From assembly GCA_014534385.1 (NCBI GenBank), contig JACVRP010000090.1:1-10367 (forward strand): a stretch of 10,367 bases of DNA. The letters are read 5' to 3'. Position numbers and translations under genes: made by a program. The notes beneath the pieces are model-generated. The model made no database searches. It saw only the letters and a program-made list of their open reading frames with translations, and was not told where the DNA came from. Every line of letters begins with the position of its first letter. Within the stretch, counting starts at the first letter, position 1. Positions 1-5,712 of this stretch are shown in pieces. The DNA is from Cyanobacteria bacterium Co-bin13. GTDB lineage: Bacteria > Cyanobacteriota > Cyanobacteriia > Phormidesmidales > Phormidesmidaceae.

Positions 1-162
1 AGAGAGACCAATGTTGCTGCCGCCCAGGCCACCAGCACCGACACCAGCACCAATGTAGTTGTAGTTGGTCGGTGCGGTTTGAGCGTTAACAGCGGTGGGC
101 ACGACTGCCATTGCCGCAGCAGCAAGACCCAAAGACATAGAAGCGATTAGACGAGCTTTCAT
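1..162 (-). CDS. Exported protein, probable outer-membrane beta-barrel (N-terminus only, partial)
   Basis: The first 54 residues are visible; the rest lies beyond the left edge. The N-terminus is a classic Sec signal peptide: MKAR start, a hydrophobic Leu/Ala core at about residues 5-20, and a probable signal-peptidase I site after VNA (about residue 27, VNA|QTA). The mature part begins with Asn/Tyr and then a Gly-rich run (NYNYIGAGVGAGG). This resembles the first strand of small cyanobacterial outer-membrane barrel proteins, but that family call is inference from a short stretch. The start is supported by a Shine-Dalgarno TTGGAG seven bases upstream of ATG. The gene has a long upstream non-coding region of its own and is separated from the peroxiredoxin gene by a terminator, so it is probably transcribed independently. 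An unrelated Gly-rich secreted protein is the alternative. Confidence 0.7.
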   Translation of the reverse strand, partial: MKARLIASMSLGLAAAAMAVVPTAVNAQTAPTNYNYIGAGVGAGGLGGSNIGLS

Positions 163-530
163 GAACATTCTCCAAGAAACAAACTGCGTGTAGTTGAGAC
201 CTCTCCCTGAAGCTGTTTTGCTTATTTGAGGCTTGCTGATCCAGGGAGGTTTGGGTTTCGAGTTTGAGGTGTTGCTCGCCCTCGTATTCATAGTTGTAGC
301 GCTAGGGGCTAGGAGGCTGATTTGGCCTTATACCACTTGCTTGAGTGTCAGCAGAGCAAGTTATTCCCCTGCCGTTCCCAAAAATTTTTGAAAAGCCCGC
401 AGCGTCGGCCTTTCAAGCTTCGCATTTGGTTATTTAGAGCACATAATGGAAACGCGGCAGCCGTCAGATCGCTTGCTTTAGAAGGTCACTCTGTCGAACT
501 GGCACAGTCATCTGTCACAATGTTCTGCGG
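163..530. other. Non-coding leader/intergenic region
   Basis: No convincing gene is present on either strand. The region lies between the terminator of the peroxiredoxin gene and the start of the exported-protein gene, so it should hold that gene's promoter and 5' leader. On the minus strand there is a possible -10 of the TGNTATAAG type (TGGTATAAG, about 327-335) with no good -35, and an alternative TATGAAT further downstream (about 285-291). A 12-bp palindrome, CAAAAATTTTTG (379-390), is followed on the minus strand by GGGAAC. A 6-bp inverted repeat (336-341 / 355-360) is also present. None of these is strong enough to name. Confidence 0.5.
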
Positions 531-569
531 CAAAAAACAAGGGTGCGATCGCTTTAGAACGCACCCTTG
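531..569 (-). terminator. Rho-independent terminator of the peroxiredoxin gene
   Basis: A perfect 10-bp inverted repeat, CAAGGGTGCG / CGCACCCTTG (538-547 and 560-569), encloses a 12-base loop. Read on the minus strand it is followed at once by six T residues (532-537). It begins 33 bases after the stop codon of the peroxiredoxin gene. Stem, GC content, loop and T-tract all fit an intrinsic terminator. A HIP1 octamer (545-552) forms part of one arm and the loop. Confidence 0.9.
545..552. repeat. HIP1 octamer, first of ten in the window
   Basis: The palindrome GCGATCGC occurs here and at starts 1514, 2628, 4012, 4575, 6794, 6865, 8683, 9094 and 10099, in both coding and non-coding DNA. This density is the cyanobacterial HIP1 signature and is the strongest taxonomic clue outside the protein families. 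Confidence 0.95.
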
Positions 570-601
570 CTGCTTTAAGGCATTAAGCTCTCCGGCGCTA
601 A

Positions 602-1039
602 CTATGCGCCCACTTCTGCCAACACATCGACGGCATGGGTAGACGTTTGTACCTTCTCGTAGACCTTATCAATCACGCCATCGCCGCTAATAATGTAGGT
701 GACGCGCTTGGCATAGCCGCCGCCGTCTACATCGTAGGATTGGGTAATGGTGCCGTCGGTGTCGGCTAGCAGGGCAAAGGGCAGGCCATACTTTTCCTTG
801 AACAGCTTATGGGAGGCCTCGTCATCGCGGCTAACGCCTAGCACAACGACGTCTTTGCCCTGGTACTCATCAAACTTGTCCCGAAACCCCTGGGCTTCAA
901 TGGTGCAGCCAGGCGTGTCGTCTTTGGGGTAAAAATACAGAACTACGGTCTTGCCAGCGAAGTCAGAGAGAGAAACGGTGTTGCCAGCATCGTCTTTGGC
1001 GGAAAATCCGGGGGCTTCAGTGCCAACAGACAGAACCAT
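602..1039 (-). CDS. Peroxiredoxin, PrxQ/BCP type, single-cysteine form
   Basis: A 145-residue thiol peroxidase of the BCP/PrxQ class, which reduces H2O2 and organic hydroperoxides with thioredoxin-type donors. The core is visible: a thioredoxin-fold start (VVLYFYPKDDTPGCT) with the peroxidatic motif PxxxTxxC, Pro38-Thr42-Cys45. The FR after the motif (52-53) and a later Arg in KRVTYII are the conserved charged positions. In E. coli BCP the resolving cysteine follows five residues after the peroxidatic one. Here residue 50 is Gln (CTIEAQGFRD), and Cys45 is the only cysteine in the protein. It must therefore work as a 1-Cys enzyme, or be resolved by another thiol protein or small thiol. AAAGGAG lies about ten bases before the ATG. 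A strong terminator follows. Length is normal for the family. No signal peptide is seen, so it should be cytoplasmic. Confidence 0.93.
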   Translation of the reverse strand: MVLSVGTEAPGFSAKDDAGNTVSLSDFAGKTVVLYFYPKDDTPGCTIEAQGFRDKFDEYQGKDVVVLGVSRDDEASHKLFKEKYGLPFALLADTDGTITQSYDVDGGGYAKRVTYIISGDGVIDKVYEKVQTSTHAVDVLAEVGA

Positions 1040-1141
1040 GCCTCTGCGTCTCCTTTAATATTCAGGCTTTGGGGCCAATGTCTTGACCGATCTTAACATC
1101 AGCCTGTCGCCCCTCAGCTTCCCTGTGTCTTTGCTGCTGCC

Positions 1142-2089
1142 CTACTCAACCGTGATCACGATTTTGCCGGTAGCGTGCTCTGCTTCGCTGTAGGCGTGGG
1201 CGGCTGCGGTTTCGGCCAGGGGATAGGTGCGATCGATGACTGAATGGATTTTGCCTGCCTCGATTTGAGTTTTGAGAAAGGTCAGGTCGTCGCTGTTAGA
1301 TCTGAGCAGAATGACTTTGTAGGTAGGCCCAGGCAACAGAGCTGACGCAAAGCTCCTAAGGAAGTTTTGGGGGTAGGGCTGGGTAGTAATGTAAAAACCC
1401 TGAGGCTGCAGTACTCGCCTGCAGTCGGCAAAGGAGCGGTTGCCTATCACATCGAAGACGATGTCGTAGCGGGTATCTTCCTGGGTAAAGTCCTGCTGGC
1501 TGTAGTCCAGGGTGCGATCGCATCCCAGATCTCTGACCAAATCAAAGTTTTTAGCGCTGCAGACCCCCACCACTTCGGCAGCTCCCAGCACTTTAGCAAT
1601 CTGCACCGCGTAGGTGCCCACGCCGCCTGAGGCCCCATTGATTAGCACCTTTTGTCCAGGCTTGAGCTGGCCTCTATCTCGCAGCGCCTGAAGGGCTGTA
1701 AGCCCAGCCAGCGGCACTGCTGCCGCCTGTTCGTAGGACATATTTGCAGGCTTGAGCGCTGCTACTCGCTCTGAGACTGCCGCATATTCGGCGTAGGCTC
1801 CCCCGGCTAGCTGATCTAACCGCGCGTAGATCGTATCTCCAGGCCGAAACCGAGTCACCCGGCCGCCGACTGCAACCACATCCCCAGCCACATCAAATCC
1901 CAAAATCATGGGGAACTGCTTGCCTGTCAGGGGCTTGAGCAGACCCTTTCGGATCTTCCAATCTACCGGGTTGACGCTGCTGGCATGAACCCTGACCAGC
2001 ATCTGATCCGGTTTGATACGGGGGGCTTGAACATCGGTGTAGCGCAGGACGTAGGCTTCACCGTAGCGGTTGATGATGGCAGCTTTCAT
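1142..2089 (-). CDS. Zinc-free MDR oxidoreductase (quinone oxidoreductase-like, NADPH-dependent)
   Basis: A 315-residue medium-chain dehydrogenase/reductase. The N-terminal GroES-like domain (about 1-125) contains SSVNPVDWKIRKG (38-49) and GFDVAGDV (64-71), where catalytic-zinc alcohol dehydrogenases carry the GHE motif. The zinc ligands are missing, as in quinone oxidoreductases and enone reductases. The Rossmann domain has NGASGGVG (151-158), the usual NADPH-binding signature of this branch. The C-terminus ends in TGKIVITV, also typical. The exact substrate cannot be read; a quinone, enone or other reactive carbonyl is likely from the family. I chose the ATG at 2089 (MKAAIINRYG) because MDR proteins begin this way; the nine-residue extension would need a TTG. 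No strong Shine-Dalgarno is seen. The peroxiredoxin gene follows 102 bases downstream and may have a weak promoter of its own. Confidence 0.9.
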   Translation of the reverse strand: MKAAIINRYGEAYVLRYTDVQAPRIKPDQMLVRVHASSVNPVDWKIRKGLLKPLTGKQFPMILGFDVAGDVVAVGGRVTRFRPGDTIYARLDQLAGGAYAEYAAVSERVAALKPANMSYEQAAAVPLAGLTALQALRDRGQLKPGQKVLINGASGGVGTYAVQIAKVLGAAEVVGVCSAKNFDLVRDLGCDRTLDYSQQDFTQEDTRYDIVFDVIGNRSFADCRRVLQPQGFYITTQPYPQNFLRSFASALLPGPTYKVILLRSNSDDLTFLKTQIEAGKIHSVIDRTYPLAETAAAHAYSEAEHATGKIVITVE

Positions 2090-2162
2090 GGACAGGATCT
2101 TCAAAAACCTAAACAAACCTTAAGAAATCGTTTGCCAGGTGGCCTCTACCCAGCGGCAGCCC

Positions 2163-2426
2163 CTAGTTCATCACAAGCCAGAGATAGGCCAGCACACCAA
2201 TGCTCGTAGCCCCTGCCACTGTCTCCCATTGGGTCTGCAGGCTGTGGCGTAGGCCAGCCCAGAGGGCGCTAAAGGCCTCTCGTCGGGTGCGCCCCAGATC
2301 GACCATAAGCTCTTCTACCCGAGCATCGACTTCTTCAAGGGAAATCTCGTCGCGCTGATAGGCAGCCTCTAGCGCGTTGAGCTGCTGCATGTATTCTTGG
2401 GTGGCCTCTAGCAGATCAGGAATCAT
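2163..2426 (-). CDS. Small hypothetical protein with C-terminal membrane segment
   Basis: I do not recognise the family. The 87 residues split into an acidic, helical N-terminal part rich in Leu, Glu, Gln and Ala (about 1-45; LLEATQEYMQQLNALEAAYQ), an amphipathic middle with RTRRE (about 47-50) and WAGLRHSLQTQW, and a hydrophobic C-terminus (about 69-86, ending AYLWLVMN). The layout suggests a helical cytoplasmic domain anchored by one C-terminal membrane helix. I chose the ATG at 2426; a GTG at 2474 would add 16 residues of less natural composition, and neither start has a clear Shine-Dalgarno. It lies 73 bases upstream of the MDR gene on the same strand, so the two may share a transcript. 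That the frame is real rests on its protein-like composition and lack of a competing gene. Confidence 0.6.
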   Translation of the reverse strand: MIPDLLEATQEYMQQLNALEAAYQRDEISLEEVDARVEELMVDLGRTRREAFSALWAGLRHSLQTQWETVAGATSIGVLAYLWLVMN

Positions 2427-2807
2427 AACCAGAAATGTTGCTAAGCGTAAACTTTTACAAATGTCTATTGACACGTTAACGCTGCAGCCTTTCTGTTGTT
2501 TCTATAAAAGGTTAGGAAGGCACGGGCCGCAGAAAGGCCCAGGGATAGATTCAACTGCATCCAGAGGTCTGATGGACTTGCCTGCTAACGCGCCACAGTA
2601 AAGGAGCAATTTGCCGCCTGCCCTATTGCGATCGCAGCCTCTACTTCAGCGGCGGCTATAGTCCGGCTTAAGATTAATCCCTTGGCAGCTGATGGAGCCC
2701 ACGGCAAACGTCCTGCGGCTCGCAGCAGGCACAAAAACGCCCCAACCCTGGAGCTGCTGATGGTCTTCCGGCAGATCCAGGATTACGGCATCGGGTTCAA
2801 TCTGGCC
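2427..2807. other. Intergenic region between the VOC gene and the small membrane protein gene
   Basis: No complete gene is supported. The region should carry the promoter of the downstream minus-strand gene. A TAGACA hexamer (5/6 to a -35) lies at about 2468-2473 on that strand but has no good -10 partner. An imperfect palindrome GTAAACTTTTAC (2447-2458) and a 5-bp hairpin GGGCC/GGCCC (2524-2528 / 2536-2540) are present without a T-tract. One HIP1 octamer is at 2628-2635. The part next to the VOC gene holds a coding-like open frame, listed separately. Confidence 0.5.
2646..2807 (-). other. Coding-like open frame directly after the VOC stop codon (remnant or readthrough tail)
   Basis: Directly after the TGA of the VOC gene, and in the same frame, 53 sense codons run to a second TGA. 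The translation looks protein-like (for example PDAVILDLPEDHQQLQGWGV, then a SRRTFAVGSI stretch). About two thirds of its codons end in G or C, in keeping with the coding genes around it. It has no ATG, GTG or TTG near its beginning and no ribosome binding site, so it is unlikely to be an independent gene. It could be the decayed end of a former gene, a C-terminal extension reached by readthrough, or chance. I do not recognise a family. Confidence 0.3.
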
Positions 2808-3224
2808 TCAAGCAGACTCTGCTGCTAGCGTCTCATCCCAAAAGGCGGCCTCTATTTTGTGGCCATCGGGGTCGCGGACAAAACAGCCGTAATAGGGTTC
2901 ACCGTAGTCGGAGCGAGGGCCAGGGGAGCCATCCCCCGTCCCGCCTGCCGCCAGGGCCGCTTCATAGAAAGCATGGACGGCTTCTCGGGTGGGGGCAATG
3001 AAGCCAAAATGAGTGCCGTTGCCTACGGTAGCTGACTGGTTGTCGAAGGGCACTCCCACCCAAAACTCTGGGTAAAGCTTGCCGTAGGCCACTGCGCCTG
3101 GGTGCTCCATCACCCGTTTGCAGCCCAGGGTAGACAAAACGGCATCGTAGAAAGCGACCGCCCGGTCAAAATCTTGGGTGCCAATGGAAACGTGGGAAAT
3201 AATGCTGGGGTTTTCTTGAGTCAT
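2808..3224 (-). CDS. Glyoxalase-fold (VOC superfamily) protein
   Basis: A 138-residue single-domain vicinal-oxygen-chelate protein. The first beta-alpha-beta-beta-beta module starts with ISHVSIGTQDFDRAVAFYDAVL (about 9-30) and the second with GTHFGFIAPTREAVHAFYEAAL (about 70-91). It ends with the characteristic RDPDGHKIEAAFWD (117-129). The usual metal-ligand positions are occupied: His11, His72 and Glu125. Members include glyoxalase I, antibiotic-resistance proteins and dioxygenases; the substrate cannot be read from sequence. The sequence type YGEPYYGCFVRDPDGHKIEA is common in uncharacterised lactoylglutathione-lyase-like proteins. AGGA lies about nine bases before ATG. It follows the YbjN-like gene by 11 bases and appears to be the last gene of the exporter operon. 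No terminator is obvious behind it. Confidence 0.9.
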   Translation of the reverse strand: MTQENPSIISHVSIGTQDFDRAVAFYDAVLSTLGCKRVMEHPGAVAYGKLYPEFWVGVPFDNQSATVGNGTHFGFIAPTREAVHAFYEAALAAGGTGDGSPGPRSDYGEPYYGCFVRDPDGHKIEAAFWDETLAAESA

Positions 3225-3235
3225 GTCAGGCGTTC

Positions 3236-3730
3236 CTACAGGGGCAGAGGTTCGGCGGCCAGCCGCTCCACGGCCCGCTGGCCGCCGAAGCGCTGGGCGA
3301 TAATGTCGTCGTAGGTGTCGGCAATAGTGACTACCGAGAGAATGCAGGTCTGCAGCTCCATCAGGTCCATATTCTCGCCGCCCAAGACATTCTCAGCAAA
3401 GAGCACCTGGTTAGCACTGTCCAGGTGAAAGGCTCCGAAGCGCATGCGGCGGTTTTCGCTCAGCAGAAAATGCATCAGCTCGTGGTCAATGCTGCTGCCG
3501 ATGGTGACGCAGCTGGTGGCGCGCACCGTGCAGAGATCGGCTTCTTCCCAGGGGTGAACTTCCCAGGGCAGCACCTCCACCTCCACCATTGTGGAGCCGT
3601 AGAAGAGGGTAAATTGAGGCAGATCAGGGTGGGTCCGCAGCGTGGCTTGAAAGAGGGCAGAGCTTTGCAGGTAGTCAGCCACTTTCTGGTAGGTTAGCTG
3701 CTGCACTTCGCTGGCAAACTGAATCGGCAT
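3236..3730 (-). CDS. YbjN-like protein (type III secretion chaperone-like fold)
   Basis: A 164-residue protein resembling the cyanobacterial YbjN-domain proteins, whose fold is related to type III secretion chaperones. The pattern is visible: an N-terminal helix (QLTYQKVADYLQSS, about 10-23), strands with FTLFYGSTMVEVEVLPW, the core SCVTIGSSIDHELMHFLL (about 80-97), a RRMRFGAFHLD strand, then a C-terminal helix with ELQTCILSVVTIADTYDDII. Family function is poorly known; YbjN in enterobacteria has been linked to stress and motility control, and no role with exporters is established. The start follows the devA stop by four bases, has no Shine-Dalgarno and probably depends on translational coupling. 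A longer frame reaching into devA is rejected, since its N-terminal part is a Ser/Thr/Trp-rich shadow of devA. Family call is moderately sure; function unknown. Confidence 0.75.
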   Translation of the reverse strand: MPIQFASEVQQLTYQKVADYLQSSALFQATLRTHPDLPQFTLFYGSTMVEVEVLPWEVHPWEEADLCTVRATSCVTIGSSIDHELMHFLLSENRRMRFGAFHLDSANQVLFAENVLGGENMDLMELQTCILSVVTIADTYDDIIAQRFGGQRAVERLAAEPLPL

Positions 3731-3734
3731 AGGG

Positions 3735-4529
3735 TTACAGAATAAACATTTGGCCGTCGAGTTTCTTGGGGTCGTGCGTCTCCTGGAAGTGGCTGAGGGT
3801 TTCGTCTGACTCCAGGCGTCCATCCACCAGGTTGATAATGCGGTCGGCCACGTCGAGGATGCGGTTGTCGTGGGTGACCATGAGAATGGTGCGGCCTTCG
3901 TTCTTAGCCAGGTGCTGCATGATGGTGACAACATCCCGGCCCGATTTTTTGTCGAGGGCAGCGGTGGGTTCGTCGGCCAGAATCAGCTGGGGCTCGTTGA
4001 CCAGGGCCCGTGCGATCGCAACCCGCTGCTTTTGCCCCCCCGAGAGCGAAGCTGGCTTGTAGCTAACGCGCTCGCCCAGGCCCAGCTGGCCCAGCATGGC
4101 GGCCGCCTGCTGCCGCTTGTTCTTGAAATTGCCCACCAGCTCTACCGCCATCTCGACATTCTGGGAGGCGGTCAGCGACTCAAACAGGTTGTGGGCCTGG
4201 AAAATAAAGCCGATATTGCGGCGCACCTCGACCAGCTTGCTGTTACCCAGGCCCCGCAGCTCCTGGCCCAGCACCTGCAGGCTGCCCTCGTGGATCGACC
4301 GCAGCGCTCCAATCAGGGTGAGCAAAGTGGTTTTGCCTGATCCAGAGGGGCCGGTCATAATCACAATCTGGCCTTTGGGCAGGGTCAGATTGATGTCGTA
4401 GAGCACCTGCTTTCTCAGTTCGCCCTGGCCGAAGAAGTAGTCTAAGCCCCGAATGGAAACGGCGCTAGCGGTGGCGGCCGACTCCTCTAAAAAAGCATCC
4501 ACGGGAGCAGTCGAGCTGGCAGGTTTCAT
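3735..4529 (-). CDS. devA: DevA-type ABC exporter ATPase
   Basis: The 264-residue cytoplasmic ATPase that powers the exporter. All ABC motifs are intact: Walker A GPSGSGKTT (60-68), Q-loop Gln111 in FIFQAHNLF, signature LSGGQ (162-166), Walker B LILADE with catalytic Glu187, and H-loop His220. The sequence is of the MacB/LolD branch and matches the cyanobacterial DevA subfamily (SIRGLDYFFGQGELRKQVL near the N-terminus, THDPKKLDGQMFIL at the end). DevA of Anabaena belongs to the DevBCA exporter of heterocyst glycolipids; many paralogues occur in cyanobacteria without heterocysts, so the substrate here is open. Its ATG overlaps the stop codon of the preceding devC as ATGA, which indicates coupled translation and equal subunit supply. 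Residues 1-22 form a Ser/Ala-rich N-terminal extension before the ABC core. Confidence 0.95.
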   Translation of the reverse strand: MKPASSTAPVDAFLEESAATASAVSIRGLDYFFGQGELRKQVLYDINLTLPKGQIVIMTGPSGSGKTTLLTLIGALRSIHEGSLQVLGQELRGLGNSKLVEVRRNIGFIFQAHNLFESLTASQNVEMAVELVGNFKNKRQQAAAMLGQLGLGERVSYKPASLSGGQKQRVAIARALVNEPQLILADEPTAALDKKSGRDVVTIMQHLAKNEGRTILMVTHDNRILDVADRIINLVDGRLESDETLSHFQETHDPKKLDGQMFIL

Positions 4530-5704
4530 AGTCCAAATACCTCTGCAGGATCGGTTGCCTGAACTTTACGAACTGCGATCGCACCTGAAATCAGGCACAT
4601 AAAGAAGGTGGCGACATAGAGGCCAATAATTCGCCCTGCCGTCATTTTAAACAGCAGCCCCGTGGTGCCCGCCGCTGCGTTATAGATCAAAGCGCTGACC
4701 AAAAAGCCAGGAATAAACCCCAGCACCGAGAGAATAACGGCTTCCTGCAGCACCACGCTTAGAAGAAACAGGTTGTTGTAGCCCATTGCTTTGAGGGTGG
4801 CGTATTCCGACCAGTGGTCAGCCACATCGGTATAGAGAATCTGATAGACCAGAATAATGCCGACGACAAACCCCATCGCCGTCAGCAGGGTGAAGACAAA
4901 GCCAATGGTGGTATTTTCCTGCCAGTAGGTCCGCTCCCGCTCGACAAAGCCATTTGGCCCATCCTTCGGCAAAATCAGCACATCGCTGGGCAAACGGGTC
5001 TGCAGCGTCTGCACCAGCCGGTTCACGTCCGTTCCTGGCTTCACTTTGATCAGGCCAACATCCGCTGTGGCAAAGCTGCGCTCATCCTCATTGGGGCCCC
5101 GGTTGGCAAAGAACCGCAAAAAGTTCTGGTCGCTCATGATCAAGTTGCCGTTGCCCGAGGCAAAGTCGGTGCCCAAACTGAAGGTGCCGACAATGCGAAG
5201 CTGCCGCTTGGCCAGCTCAGAAACCACCCCGGCCTGCTTTGGCCCCACCTCTTCCCGGGCGCGCAGGTCAATTAGGGCCGTATCGGGTAGCTGTAGCTGG
5301 CTCAGGTGGGTCGTTACCTCCGGCAGCAGCAGCACCGGGTCGGCCAGGTTAAAGGCCAACACCCGCACCGGCCGAGTGCGCCGGGTTTCTGGGTTTTTCC
5401 AGTTGGCGTCGCTGATGTAGATGGGAAACGCCGCCTCGACCCCCTCAAAAGAGCGGGCCTGGTACAGTCGCCTGCGGGCAAAGGCGCGGGGCACAAACAT
5501 GTTGGTCTTGAGCCGGTCGACCATGACAATCTCGCCATTCAACCGCTCCAGCAGCTGCAGCTGGCTGTCAAACAGGGCATTCATAAAGCCCGTAAACAAA
5601 AACATCAGCACCACCGCAAACCCCACCCCCGCCATTGAGGTGAGAAACTTGCGCCGGTCGTGGATCAGGTTGAGCAGCGCCAGAGGCGTTCGCTTAAAAA
5701 ACAT
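4526..5704 (-). CDS. devC: DevC-type exporter permease, copy 2
   Basis: A 392-residue inner-membrane permease of the FtsX/MacB architecture. One membrane helix near the N-terminus (about 21-45) is followed by a large periplasmic domain (about 50-260) and three more helices (about 266-291, 313-341, 356-378). The start LNLIHDRRKFLTSMAGVGFAV and the end ATDPAEVFGL are typical of DevC. The loop after helix 2, YTDVADHWSEYATLKAMGY, corresponds to the coupling helix that meets the ATPase. It is clearly homologous to the permease encoded just upstream, sharing WKNPET, LPEV, SDQNF, YQILYTD and YATLKAMGY, but diverged in most of the periplasmic domain. TAAGGTGA immediately before the ATG, overlapping the stop of copy 1, is a good Shine-Dalgarno. 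Its stop overlaps devA. It probably pairs with copy 1 in a heterodimer. Confidence 0.93.
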   Translation of the reverse strand: MFFKRTPLALLNLIHDRRKFLTSMAGVGFAVVLMFLFTGFMNALFDSQLQLLERLNGEIVMVDRLKTNMFVPRAFARRRLYQARSFEGVEAAFPIYISDANWKNPETRRTRPVRVLAFNLADPVLLLPEVTTHLSQLQLPDTALIDLRAREEVGPKQAGVVSELAKRQLRIVGTFSLGTDFASGNGNLIMSDQNFLRFFANRGPNEDERSFATADVGLIKVKPGTDVNRLVQTLQTRLPSDVLILPKDGPNGFVERERTYWQENTTIGFVFTLLTAMGFVVGIILVYQILYTDVADHWSEYATLKAMGYNNLFLLSVVLQEAVILSVLGFIPGFLVSALIYNAAAGTTGLLFKMTAGRIIGLYVATFFMCLISGAIAVRKVQATDPAEVFGL

Positions 5705-5712
5705 GGCTCACC

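Noticed and set aside
370..390. GGGAAC after CAAAAATTTTTG as an ECF-sigma (envelope stress) promoter for the exported protein
   Set aside because: No matching -10 at the right distance could be found, so the -35 resemblance alone is not enough.
322..642. Plus-strand open frame of 106 codons
   Set aside because: It starts with TTG, crosses the terminator hairpin and the end of the peroxiredoxin gene, and its translation is Cys/His/Arg-rich without any domain.
2090..2116. Nine-residue upstream extension of the MDR oxidoreductase
   Set aside because: It would need a TTG start, and family members begin at MKAAII-type sequences, so the ATG at 2089 is preferred.
2447..2458. GTAAACTTTTAC as an NtcA box
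   Set aside because: NtcA needs GTA and TAC eight bases apart; here the gap is six.
2712..2729. Inverted repeat CCTGC/GCAGG as a terminator for the VOC operon
   Set aside because: Only five base pairs, no T-tract, and it lies inside the coding-like tail.
3731..3934. N-terminal extension of the YbjN-like frame into devA
   Set aside because: The extra residues are a Ser/Thr/Trp-rich shadow of devA in another frame; the natural protein begins MPIQFAS at 3730.
3870..4340. Antisense plus-strand open frame of 156 codons inside devA
   Set aside because: It lies wholly opposite a well-supported ABC ATPase gene, and its translation has no recognisable motif.
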